Source of the DNA: Gammaproteobacteria bacterium
GTDB lineage: Bacteria > Pseudomonadota > Gammaproteobacteria > Steroidobacterales > Steroidobacteraceae
Length of the DNA stretch: 5,832 nt
Reading direction: 5' to 3'
Assembly (NCBI GenBank): GCA_003165495.1
Contig: PMMB01000155.1
Span: forward strand, 4,160-9,991
A program made the translations under genes and the position numbers. The notes under the pieces were generated by a model. That model saw nothing but the letters and a program-made list of their open reading frames with translations, was not told the origin of the DNA and ran no database searches. Position 1 is the stretch's first letter. The number at the start of each line of letters is the position of its first letter. Below, piece after piece: positions 1 to 5,832 of the stretch.

Positions 1-344
1 ATCTCGTGAAAGCGCCAGTAGTTGGCGGTGAAGTGGTTGCTGCTGCCCCCGACGAGACGTGCATACAATGCGGGCTGCGTACCGTGCGGCGCTGTCGCGG
101 TGTCGCCGGGATTCTTGCGGAAGGTTTGCGGACTTAAACCTGGATCGACTGTGATCCCGCTGAGAAAAAAGTACTTCAGTTCGTCGTGTTCGAAGTCGGC
201 GGGCGAAAAACGCGGACCCTGTTCGAACACCAACACCGTGAAGCCTGCTTGCGACAACTCGCGCGCCATCACCCCGCCCGCAGCGCCTGACCCGACCACC
301 ACGAAATCCACCGTCTCGTTGGGTTTGAATCGGCGAGCGGTCAT
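1..344 (-). CDS. GMC-family FAD-dependent oxidoreductase, N-terminal part (cut by left window edge)
   Basis: Only the first 114 residues of a flavoprotein dehydrogenase are visible. Members of this family (choline, glucose and gluconate 2-dehydrogenase-like) use FAD to oxidise an alcohol or sugar hydroxyl. A Rossmann FAD-binding motif GSGAAG is seen at residues 18-23 after a hydrophobic beta strand (FVVV). An acidic residue (Glu41, in VFEQG) ends the second strand, where the FAD ribose is normally held. A GGSSN motif at 99-103 matches the conserved FAD-contact region of GMC enzymes. The ATG at 344-342 overlaps the TGA of the upstream gene (ATGA), so translation is probably coupled; a weak AGAAG lies 5 bases upstream (354-350). 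No signal peptide is visible, so export with the Tat-bearing partner is likely but inferred. The substrate cannot be told from this fragment. The family call is firm; the exact enzyme is not known. Confidence 0.9.
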   Translation of the reverse strand, partial: MTARRFKPNETVDFVVVGSGAAGGVMARELSQAGFTVLVFEQGPRFSPADFEHDELKYFFLSGITVDPGLSPQTFRKNPGDTATAPHGTQPALYARLVGGSSNHFTANYWRFHE

Positions 345-967
345 GATTGCTTCTGCGACGCATAGGGCACGAAGCCCGTGTATGCGCCATCGTAGTAGCC
401 GAACGGAGGCGTGAATACATGCCGATCCTCGAAACCCATCAGCGTCCAGCCGGCGCCGCGGAAATTGCCGCCGTACTTCGGCGAGGAGAACATACCGAGC
501 AATGTTAGATTGCGGACAGAGTCAAAGAACGGAGTTCGATCTACCATTTTAAGATGAGCGATCTGTGCATCCGGGCCGCTCTGGGCAAAGGACGCGGACG
601 CTGGATTCGCGGCACGAAACTCCGACTGAAATTGCGTGAGCCCTGCGCGAAAATCCTGCGACCAGCCCGAGAAGAACGTGGCCAGAGCGCGATCGATGAA
701 AAACACCGCATGCGCCTCGCGCGCACCCGGTGTCGCCCCGCTCGGCACGATTTGGACCGAGAGCGCCTCGACATCGGCGGCTTCGGCGGCATTCAAAAAT
801 TCGAATCCCAGCGGCGCCGGAACGGCGGATACTTCATCGGCATGATGAGCGGCGGCGGCGATATTCGGCCAGTGCGCCGCGATCCAAGCACCCGTCAGCC
901 ATCCGCCGCTCGAGAGCAGAAACGAACGCCGTGAATTGTTGTCTTGATCGCCGCCGGTTGGATTCAT
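341..967 (-). CDS. Gluconate 2-dehydrogenase subunit 3-like protein with Tat signal
   Basis: This 208-residue protein resembles the small subunit of membrane-associated gluconate/sugar dehydrogenases. That subunit partners a GMC flavoprotein and is thought to help its export or assembly. The N-terminus carries a twin-arginine motif, SRRSFLL, at residues 12-18. A hydrophobic stretch to about residue 31 and an Ala-rich possible cleavage region (37-40) follow, predicting Tat export to the periplasm. The body shows family-like features: LNAAEAADVEAL early, then IVPSGATPGAREAH, then FIDRAL, and near the end FFDSVRNLTLLGMF followed by PKYGGNFRGAGW. The ATG at 967 is chosen because it puts the Tat motif near the start and has an AGGA 9 bases upstream (980-977). 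The same frame opens earlier, at 1120, but that would add 51 residues antisense to the neighbouring gene. The stop overlaps the GMC start by 4 bases, so the two form an operon and probably a complex. Confidence 0.87.
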   Translation of the reverse strand: MNPTGGDQDNNSRRSFLLSSGGWLTGAWIAAHWPNIAAAAHHADEVSAVPAPLGFEFLNAAEAADVEALSVQIVPSGATPGAREAHAVFFIDRALATFFSGWSQDFRAGLTQFQSEFRAANPASASFAQSGPDAQIAHLKMVDRTPFFDSVRNLTLLGMFSSPKYGGNFRGAGWTLMGFEDRHVFTPPFGYYDGAYTGFVPYASQKQS

Positions 968-1041
968 GGGCCCCGATCCTGCGCTTGGCGCAAACAGCGC
1001 GTCAAGGGCCAATTCCCCTTCGAAATGTGCCAAACTATTTC
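968..1041. other. Divergent intergenic gap with an imperfect inverted repeat
   Basis: These 74 bases separate the minus-strand dehydrogenase unit from the plus-strand MutS-like gene and should hold start signals for one or both. No convincing -35/-10 pair was found on either strand. A minus-strand TTGACG (1005-1000) looks like a -35 box, but nothing like TATAAT follows at 16-18 bases. An imperfect inverted repeat spans 984-1006: CTTG-GCGC, a 5-base loop AAACA, then GCGC, a 2-base bulge (GT) and CAAG. It could be an operator or a small hairpin in a leader RNA, or chance in GC-rich DNA. Confidence 0.35.
977..980 (-). promoter_or_regulatory. Ribosome binding site of the subunit 3-like gene
   Basis: AGGA on the minus strand lies 9 bases before the ATG at 967. 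It supports this start over the in-frame ATG at 1120 and is a modest Shine-Dalgarno match. Confidence 0.5.
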
Positions 1042-2814
1042 GTGTCTCCGACCGAGCAATATTCAGAACGCCTTGGCGCGCGCGAAGCGCGCCTCGTGCA
1101 GCTCGACCGGTTGCATGCACTCATTGGGAGCACGCGACTCGCCATCGCCGCCTCATTTCTGATCATGGCGTGGTTGTGCTTCGGGCCCCATTTGATTCCG
1201 CCGCAATGGCTATTCGTTCCCATCGCGGGATTCGTTGCGACAGTTCTGTATCACCATCGCGTTCGAGGCCTGCGAACGCGGGTGCAGCGGGCCGCAGCGT
1301 TTTATCGCGCCGGACTCGAGCGGATGCGAGACCAATGGCGCGGCGGCCGCCCAACCGGCGAGCGCTTCGATGTTCAACACCACATGTATGGGTCTGACCT
1401 TGATCTGTTCGGCGCAGATAGCCTGTACGAACTGCTGTGCGCGGCTCGCACACAGATGGGCGAGAATACGCTAGCGCAATGGCTGCTGGCGCCCGCTGAC
1501 ATCGAAACGATTCGCGAGCGGCACGCGAGCATCATCGATCTGCGCGATCGCCTGGACCTGCGCGAGGAATTAGCCATCCACGGCGAATCCTCGAGAATCG
1601 ACCTGCGCCCAGAGATGCTCATTGGCTGGGCCCAGGCGCCGAATCGGCTCGATCGCCGGTGGATACGATGGATGGCGCCGCTACTCGCCGTTCTTGCCGT
1701 CTCGACGGCCGTCGCTTGGGCAGTTTGGGGAATCGGATTTCCGCTGCTCGCGGTACTTCTGGTCGAGATCGCCATAGCCTATTATCTGAAGCATCCCATT
1801 CGTGAGGCCATCATTGCAGCAGAGAGCGCCTACGAGGATCTCAAGGGGCTGTCCGTTCTATTGAAGCGAATCGAAGCGCAGCGCTTCGATGCTCCGCTAC
1901 TGCGCGAGCTGCTGCTCAAATTGTCGTCGCATTCGCTCAGCGCATCGGCGACGTTTTCGAAACTCGCCACCATCGTCAATTTCGTCGAGTCGCGCCGCAA
2001 TCCGATTCTGGCGCCATTCCTATTGCTGCTGATGTACCCGCTCCAGGCGGCGCTCGCCGCCGAGCGTTGGCGCCGCGCTCACGGCAATGCCGTCCGCGCG
2101 TGGCTGGACGTTCTCGGCGAGATCGAAGCGCTGGTGTCGCTCGCCGAGTACGCTTACGAACATCCCGAGGATCCGTTTCCGGAGTTCATCGAAGGTGCGG
2201 CGGCCTTTCAGGCGACGGATCTTGGCCACCCTTTGATCCCCGCCGCCGCCCGTGTCTGCAACGACGTCGATATTTCCGGCAGAACCCGCGTGTTGCTGGT
2301 CAGCGGTTCGAACATGTCGGGGAAAAGCACTCTATTGCGGACGGTCGGAATCAATACTGTTCTCGCGATGGCCGGAGCTCCGGTGCGCGCAACACGCTTG
2401 CAACTCACGCCGCTGCAAATCGGAGCCAGTATTCGCATCAATGATTCTCTTCACGAGGGCAGCTCGCGTTTCTATGCCGAGATCACGCGGCTGCGCCAGC
2501 TATTCGAGCCGGCGAAACTGCCGCTGCTGTTTCTCTTGGACGAATTGCTCCAGGGAACCAACTCGACAGACAGACGGATCGGAGCGCAAGGCGTCATGCG
2601 GGCATTGATCGGGCGCGGCGCGATCGGCTTGATCAGCACTCACGATCTGGCTCTTGCCGATATTTCCGGGCTCGATGCAGGTACTCTCGAGAACGTGCAT
2701 TTCCAGGACGAACTCGTGGATGGAAAACTAAAGTTCGACTTCAAGTTGCACGCCGGCGTCGTCACCAAGAGCAACGGCATCGCACTCATGCGTTCGATCG
2801 GGCTGGATGTTTGA
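1042..2814 (+). CDS. Membrane-associated MutS-like ATPase
   Basis: The C-terminal half is a MutS-type ABC ATPase. In the 590-residue product it has Walker A GSNMSGKST at 422-430 (2305-2331), a signature-like GSSRFYAE at about 473-480, Walker B LLFLLDE with Asp500-Glu501 (Asp codon at 2539), and a switch histidine in STHD at 534. The mismatch-recognition domain of MutS is absent. The N-terminal half instead has hydrophobic segments at about 33-52, 56-70, 210-228 and 232-249, with another possible one at 323-339, suggesting membrane attachment with the ATPase in the cytoplasm. Proteins of this build are usually annotated as MutS family; their role is not established, and mismatch repair should not be assumed. 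The frame is open from an ATG at 730, but the first 104 codons lie opposite the dehydrogenase gene. The GTG at 1042 gives the family-like beginning SPTEQYSERL; a GTG at 1027 is the alternative. Neither has a clear ribosome binding site. Confidence 0.85.
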   Translation: MSPTEQYSERLGAREARLVQLDRLHALIGSTRLAIAASFLIMAWLCFGPHLIPPQWLFVPIAGFVATVLYHHRVRGLRTRVQRAAAFYRAGLERMRDQWRGGRPTGERFDVQHHMYGSDLDLFGADSLYELLCAARTQMGENTLAQWLLAPADIETIRERHASIIDLRDRLDLREELAIHGESSRIDLRPEMLIGWAQAPNRLDRRWIRWMAPLLAVLAVSTAVAWAVWGIGFPLLAVLLVEIAIAYYLKHPIREAIIAAESAYEDLKGLSVLLKRIEAQRFDAPLLRELLLKLSSHSLSASATFSKLATIVNFVESRRNPILAPFLLLLMYPLQAALAAERWRRAHGNAVRAWLDVLGEIEALVSLAEYAYEHPEDPFPEFIEGAAAFQATDLGHPLIPAAARVCNDVDISGRTRVLLVSGSNMSGKSTLLRTVGINTVLAMAGAPVRATRLQLTPLQIGASIRINDSLHEGSSRFYAEITRLRQLFEPAKLPLLFLLDELLQGTNSTDRRIGAQGVMRALIGRGAIGLISTHDLALADISGLDAGTLENVHFQDELVDGKLKFDFKLHAGVVTKSNGIALMRSIGLDV

Positions 2815-2832
2815 TCACGAGGCTTGCCATGT
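2815..2832. other. Convergent 18-base gap
   Basis: The MutS-like gene (stop 2812-2814) and dnaE2 (stop 2835-2833) end tail to tail with 18 bases between them. No GC-rich hairpin with a T tract was seen here, so neither gene has an obvious intrinsic terminator in the gap. Transcription probably runs into the opposite gene or stops by Rho. Confidence 0.7.
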
Positions 2833-5832
2833 TCAGTGGAAATTCCGCGACGCGACCGTAAGATCGCCCAACAGCGCCGACAGATTCGTCAACCGCTGCG
2901 CGATCACATGCTGCACATCACCCTCGCGTTGCAACTTGCCCTGCACCTCGAGCAGACGCGACTCGAGCAATGCCGCGCGCTGCGCGACGGCAACGCTGTT
3001 CCACACGATCAAATTCACATAGCCGGTTTCATCTTCCATGGTGACGAAGGTTACGCCCCCTGCACTGCCCGGCCGCTGGCGCGTGATGACGAGGCCGGCC
3101 GTGATCACCTGCTTCCCGTTCGGCTGCTCCCAGAGCTCCTGCGTCGGCAGCACGCCGCGCCGCCGCAGTTTCTCGCGCAACAGGCACAGTGGATGACGCC
3201 GCAGGGTCAGACCGGTGCTGCCGTAGTCGGCGACGATGTCCTGACCCTCGCGCGGCGCGCGCAGCAGCGGGATGCCTTCTTCCTGCGCCGTCGCGGCGGG
3301 CAGCAAGGGCAACGCACGCTCCACCCCGCTGACCTGCCACACCGCGCGATGCCGATGTCCGGCGAGACAGCTAAGCGCATCGGCGGCGGCGAGCGCCTCC
3401 AGATCCCGCCTCTCCAGCTCTCCCCGCTCCGCAAGATCGGCGATGGTGTCAAAGGCACGCGTGGCTCGCGCCGCGAGCAGTCGAGTCGCCCCCTCGATCG
3501 ATAAATGCTTCACCAGGCGCAGGCCAAGGCGCAGCGCCGGGCGGCCGTCGGTTCGCCGTTCGAGGGTGCAATCCCAGTCGCTGCTCGCCACGTCGACGGC
3601 GCGTACCTCGACGCCATGGGTACGCGCATCGCGCACCAATTGCGCCGGTGCATAAAAGCCCATGGGCTGGCTGTTGATGAGGGCCGCGCAAAATGCCGCG
3701 GGCTCGTAAGCTTTAAGCCAAGCGGAGGTGTACACGAGGAGTGCAAAGCTCGCCGCGTGCGAATTGTGAACAATAAAGTGATTGGCCAAGAAATTGTGAT
3801 CGCCTTCGATCTGCAAATCGTATGTTTCCCGACTCCCTACTGCCTCGATCTCCACAATTCTGTCCCAATAGACATCGGAGCGTGACAGACGCGAGAGATC
3901 GAGTGACCCCAAGGCTGTGGCAAGACGGTCGATCACATGGCGGCGAAAGCCGATTTTGCCACCGCCGTGGCCCTGAATTTCGCGCATTGCCAGACCGGTC
4001 ATCTGGCCGATCTCATTCCAGGTCAACCTCTGCTCAGTGCGCTCACGACGAATGATTGAACGAACCTCAACCGGAATGATGTCGCGCGACATGCGCCCAT
4101 TTCCGGGCACCGCCAATAGCCTGGACAGCCGGCGCTTCTTCGGATCTTGGAAGCGGCGACCCACGTGGTGCCAAAACAGGCGCAGCGGCTCGCCCGTTAC
4201 GGTGACCACTTGATACTCCAACTCCCGTCCCTTGTACGAACGCACTCGGCGGTAAAGGCGGGAAATGATTCCGAGCCGCAGAAGCAAATGCTGCACTTGC
4301 GAAGCCAAACGACGCGAAGCGGTGTCGTACGAAGCATGCCTTGTCATGGAAAAGCCACCATCACCCTCCCAAAGGCGCGCAAGCAGCAACGCGATGTTAC
4401 TGTTGCACAGCTCGAAAACTTCCGGCGGTAGCTGTTTCGCGCGAGCACCACATCCCCAGACACCCAGTGCCCGCAACCAAGTGACAGCGCCAATCTGACG
4501 ATTGCGGTCGATTCGGCGAACACGCACAGAGAAGCAGCCTTTGTAGCGCTCAACTACCGCTCGAGTGTTTGGGAAGTGCTCGACCGCCTTTACGAACTCA
4601 TCGCGATGCCATAATTCTGTCGTGTAGAAATAAAACGTGCTGGGATGACAGAGATTACCTTCGGCAATCAGATCGGCGAGAACGAGAACCTGGTGACGGG
4701 GCCATCTCCGGCGCCCCGGTACCGGCACGGAACGCGCCGTCGCGATCGTGTCGCCAATTTTGAGATTTCCCAGCTGGAGCCAACCGGCCATGGTCATGAA
4801 TGGGTGTTCAGCCGTTGCGACAATCTCATGGCCGAGAGCCGTGCGTAGACGCAATACGGGCTTCATGCCGCTTCGCATTACGCGCAGCACTTTGCGTTTC
4901 CTCAAACGCAGGTCATCATCGCACGCAAGTGTGTTATCGAGGCGTGCCTGCCCGCGGACTACTTCATCGATGGTCAACCATTTTCCACTATCGGCATCCA
5001 CTACACGCGTCTCGCCAACAACACATTCCGGAAATCCGTATTCACCAAAACCGAGTATCTGCTTGAATATTTGGTGCGCGAAACTCTCGGGGTACCCTCG
5101 CTCACGCATGCCGTCGATCAATTGGCGCTGGAAAGGCTCCAAACCGCCCTTGCGCTTCCAGGCCGCCATCGCGCGGCGCAGCCGGTCCGCTTCGCCCGGC
5201 GAAAAGCCGGCGGCGACGATCGCCAGCTGCATGACTTGCTCCTGAAAAATCGGCACACCCAAGGTGCGCTTGAGCACCGCCTCGACCGCCTCGCTCGGAT
5301 AAGTCACTGCCTCTTCGCCGCTGCGGCGGCGTAAATACGGATGAACCATTTCTCCTTGGATAGGACCGGGACGCACGATGGCCACTTCGATCACCAGATC
5401 GTAGTAATTTTGCGGCCGCAAACGCGGCAGCATGCTCATTTGCGCCCGTGATTCGATTTGAAAGACGCCCGTGGTGTCGGCGCGGCAAATCATCTCGTAC
5501 ACGGCCTTGTCCTCGCCCGGCACCGTCGCGAGATCGAGTTCCCCTGGTGCAGCGGATGAACCGCCAAATTCGTTGATCAATTGAAACGTCCGGCGCAGCG
5601 CGCTCAGCATGCCTAAGCCCAGCACGTCCACTTTCAGCAGCCCGAGCGCATCGAGATCGTCCTTGTCCCACTCGATCACCGTACGATCGGGCATCGCCGC
5701 GTTCTCGATGGGCACGAGTTCATCCAAACGCCCGCGTGCAATGACGAAGCCGCCCACGTGCTGCGAGAGATGGCGCGGGAACCCTAGAATTTCCGCCGCG
5801 AGCGCGATGAGGCGCGCAATCACGGGATCTTC
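2833..5832 (-). CDS. dnaE2: Error-prone DNA polymerase DnaE2 (ImuC), C-terminal part, interrupted by an in-frame intein
   Basis: This is the C-terminal part of a C-family polymerase of the DnaE2 type, which works with ImuA and ImuB in damage-induced mutagenesis and lesion bypass in other bacteria. The visible reading frame is 999 residues; removing the 421-residue intein leaves 578. The family is usually about 1,000-1,100 residues, so the PHP domain and the first two catalytic aspartates lie beyond position 5832. Seen in order: HLSQHVGG near the edge; WDKDDLDALGLLKVDVLGLG, where KVDVLG should carry the third catalytic Asp (codon 5628-5626); TTGVFQIES; VRPGPIQG; GVPIFQEQVMQLA; then GFGEYGFPE at the splice site. 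After the intein come SHAASFALLVY, NSQPMGFY, an OB-fold-like VITAGLVITRQRP...VTFVTMEDETG, and a C-terminal SRNFH typical of the family. An in-frame GTG at 5823 is not the start, because conserved sequence continues upstream (EDP). Promoter and LexA control would lie outside the window. Confidence 0.93.
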   Translation of the reverse strand, partial: EDPVIARLIALAAEILGFPRHLSQHVGGFVIARGRLDELVPIENAAMPDRTVIEWDKDDLDALGLLKVDVLGLGMLSALRRTFQLINEFGGSSAAPGELDLATVPGEDKAVYEMICRADTTGVFQIESRAQMSMLPRLRPQNYYDLVIEVAIVRPGPIQGEMVHPYLRRRSGEEAVTYPSEAVEAVLKRTLGVPIFQEQVMQLAIVAAGFSPGEADRLRRAMAAWKRKGGLEPFQRQLIDGMRERGYPESFAHQIFKQILGFGEYGFPECVVGETRVVDADSGKWLTIDEVVRGQARLDNTLACDDDLRLRKRKVLRVMRSGMKPVLRLRTALGHEIVATAEHPFMTMAGWLQLGNLKIGDTIATARSVPVPGRRRWPRHQVLVLADLIAEGNLCHPSTFYFYTTELWHRDEFVKAVEHFPNTRAVVERYKGCFSVRVRRIDRNRQIGAVTWLRALGVWGCGARAKQLPPEVFELCNSNIALLLARLWEGDGGFSMTRHASYDTASRRLASQVQHLLLRLGIISRLYRRVRSYKGRELEYQVVTVTGEPLRLFWHHVGRRFQDPKKRRLSRLLAVPGNGRMSRDIIPVEVRSIIRRERTEQRLTWNEIGQMTGLAMREIQGHGGGKIGFRRHVIDRLATALGSLDLSRLSRSDVYWDRIVEIEAVGSRETYDLQIEGDHNFLANHFIVHNSHAASFALLVYTSAWLKAYEPAAFCAALINSQPMGFYAPAQLVRDARTHGVEVRAVDVASSDWDCTLERRTDGRPALRLGLRLVKHLSIEGATRLLAARATRAFDTIADLAERGELERRDLEALAAADALSCLAGHRHRAVWQVSGVERALPLLPAATAQEEGIPLLRAPREGQDIVADYGSTGLTLRRHPLCLLREKLRRRGVLPTQELWEQPNGKQVITAGLVITRQRPGSAGGVTFVTMEDETGYVNLIVWNSVAVAQRAALLESRLLEVQGKLQREGDVQHVIAQRLTNLSALLGDLTVASRNFH
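3904..4026 (-). other. Helix-turn-helix-like segment of the intein
   Basis: This stretch sits between the endonuclease and the C-terminal splicing block. It contains LTWNEIGQMTGLAMREIQGH, which has the spacing of a helix-turn-helix (an initial helix, Gly in the turn, then a second helix), followed by a predicted amphipathic helix HVIDRLATAL. Similar segments occur in larger DOD inteins and are thought to help bind the homing site. The call is by pattern only. Confidence 0.45.
4246..4683 (-). other. Homing endonuclease (DOD/LAGLIDADG) region of the intein
   Basis: Two LAGLIDADG-like motifs about 100 residues apart mark this as a two-motif, single-chain endonuclease. The first, VLADLIAEG, carries Glu at the metal-binding acidic position (codon 4662-4660). 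The second, LARLWEGDG, carries Asp (codon 4362-4360). A block H-like LLLRLGIISRLYRR follows at the end of the region. Enzymes of this class cut intein-free copies of the host gene at the insertion site so that repair copies the intein in. With both acidic residues present and no frameshift or stop, the nuclease may be active. The first motif lacks the usual Gly (Ala instead), so activity is inferred, not shown. Confidence 0.82.

Larger units (their letters stand above)
3763..5025 (-). mobile_element. Class 1 intein with LAGLIDADG homing endonuclease, inserted in DnaE2
   Basis: This 421-residue in-frame insertion excises itself after translation and joins the flanking polymerase segments. It begins with Cys1 (codon 5025-5023) in block A, CVVGETRVVDADSG. 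Block B is GHEIVATAEHPF, with the TxxH motif (TAEH) at intein residues 71-74. Block F/G at the end reads TYDLQIEGDHNFLANHFIVHN in total, finishing with the penultimate His and last Asn (3765-3763). The next host residue is Ser, the nucleophile at +1. All classic splicing residues are therefore present. Between the splicing halves lies a DOD endonuclease region followed by a helix-turn-helix-like stretch. Sampled 60-base blocks were about 48-60% GC inside the intein and 53-80% in the flanking polymerase, fitting horizontal arrival. Its boundaries are exact because the polymerase sequence resumes cleanly, GFPE joining SHAAS. Confidence 0.95.

Noticed and set aside
22..414. Plus-strand open frame of 130 codons
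   Set aside because: It is antisense to the GMC gene and the end of the subunit 3-like gene; the protein has low-complexity shadow composition and no recognisable motif.
977..1005. Minus-strand promoter with TTGACG as -35 box
   Set aside because: No TATAAT-like hexamer lies at 16-18 bases; the matching position is GC-rich.
730..1041. N-terminal extension of the MutS-like protein from an ATG at 730
   Set aside because: The 104 extra residues are Arg/Pro-rich, lie antisense to the conserved subunit 3-like gene and do not look like the family.
968..1120. N-terminal extension of the subunit 3-like protein from an ATG at 1120
   Set aside because: It would bury the Tat motif 60 residues in and overlap the opposite gene; the ATG at 967 has a ribosome binding site.
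2805..2850. Bidirectional intrinsic terminator between the convergent genes
   Set aside because: No GC-rich stem with a T tract can be formed in this stretch.
2824..3504. Plus-strand open frame of 226 codons
   Set aside because: It is antisense to the conserved C-terminal part of dnaE2, is rich in Arg, Gln and Pro, and shows no family motif.
3763..5025. Group I or II intron instead of an intein
   Set aside because: The insertion stays in frame with the host protein and encodes the splicing blocks A, B, F and G exactly at its ends.
5102..5671. Minus-strand open frame of 189 codons in another frame of dnaE2
   Set aside because: The dnaE2 frame is conserved throughout; this one is an Arg/Gly-rich shadow typical of high-GC DNA.
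5821..5823. GTG as the start of dnaE2
   Set aside because: The frame continues upstream to the window edge with family-like residues (EDP before VIARL), and the catalytic N-terminal half would be missing.

Overview
This is a high-GC bacterial window with four protein-coding genes, two of them cut by the window edges, and almost no intergenic DNA. No rRNA, tRNA, CRISPR array or insertion sequence was seen. A proteobacterium is the best guess, perhaps a gammaproteobacterium of the Xanthomonadales/Steroidobacter kind. The reasons are a DnaE2-type accessory polymerase, a twin-arginine-exported GMC-dehydrogenase partner subunit and a membrane-bound MutS-like ATPase. This placement rests on gene content and remembered family distribution, not on a search.

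Layout: (1) Positions 1-967, minus strand, hold a two-gene translationally coupled unit. A gluconate 2-dehydrogenase subunit 3-like protein with a Tat signal (341-967) overlaps by 4 bases the start of a GMC-family FAD oxidoreductase that runs off the left edge. (2) A 74-base divergent gap (968-1041) separates this unit from (3) a plus-strand MutS-like ATPase with hydrophobic, probably membrane-spanning, segments (about 1042-2814). (4) After an 18-base convergent gap, the minus strand from 5832 down to 2833 encodes the C-terminal part of the error-prone DNA polymerase DnaE2 (ImuC). Its N-terminal part lies beyond the right edge.

The most striking object is a 421-residue intein (3763-5025) inside DnaE2, inserted between the Glu and Ser of the conserved ...GFPE/SHAAS... 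segment. It has the class 1 splicing residues: Cys1, a block B TxxH, a C-terminal His-Asn and Ser at +1. It also carries a LAGLIDADG (DOD) homing endonuclease with both motif acidic residues present, and a helix-turn-helix-like stretch before the C-terminal splicing block. The frame is open throughout, so the element looks able to splice and perhaps to home. The host gene belongs to the SOS mutagenesis (ImuA-ImuB-DnaE2) system in other bacteria, so damage-induced mutagenesis here would depend on protein splicing.

The dehydrogenase pair should act together in periplasmic oxidation of a sugar or alcohol. The MutS-like ATPase and DnaE2 are both DNA-metabolism proteins by family, but they are convergent and cannot share an operon.
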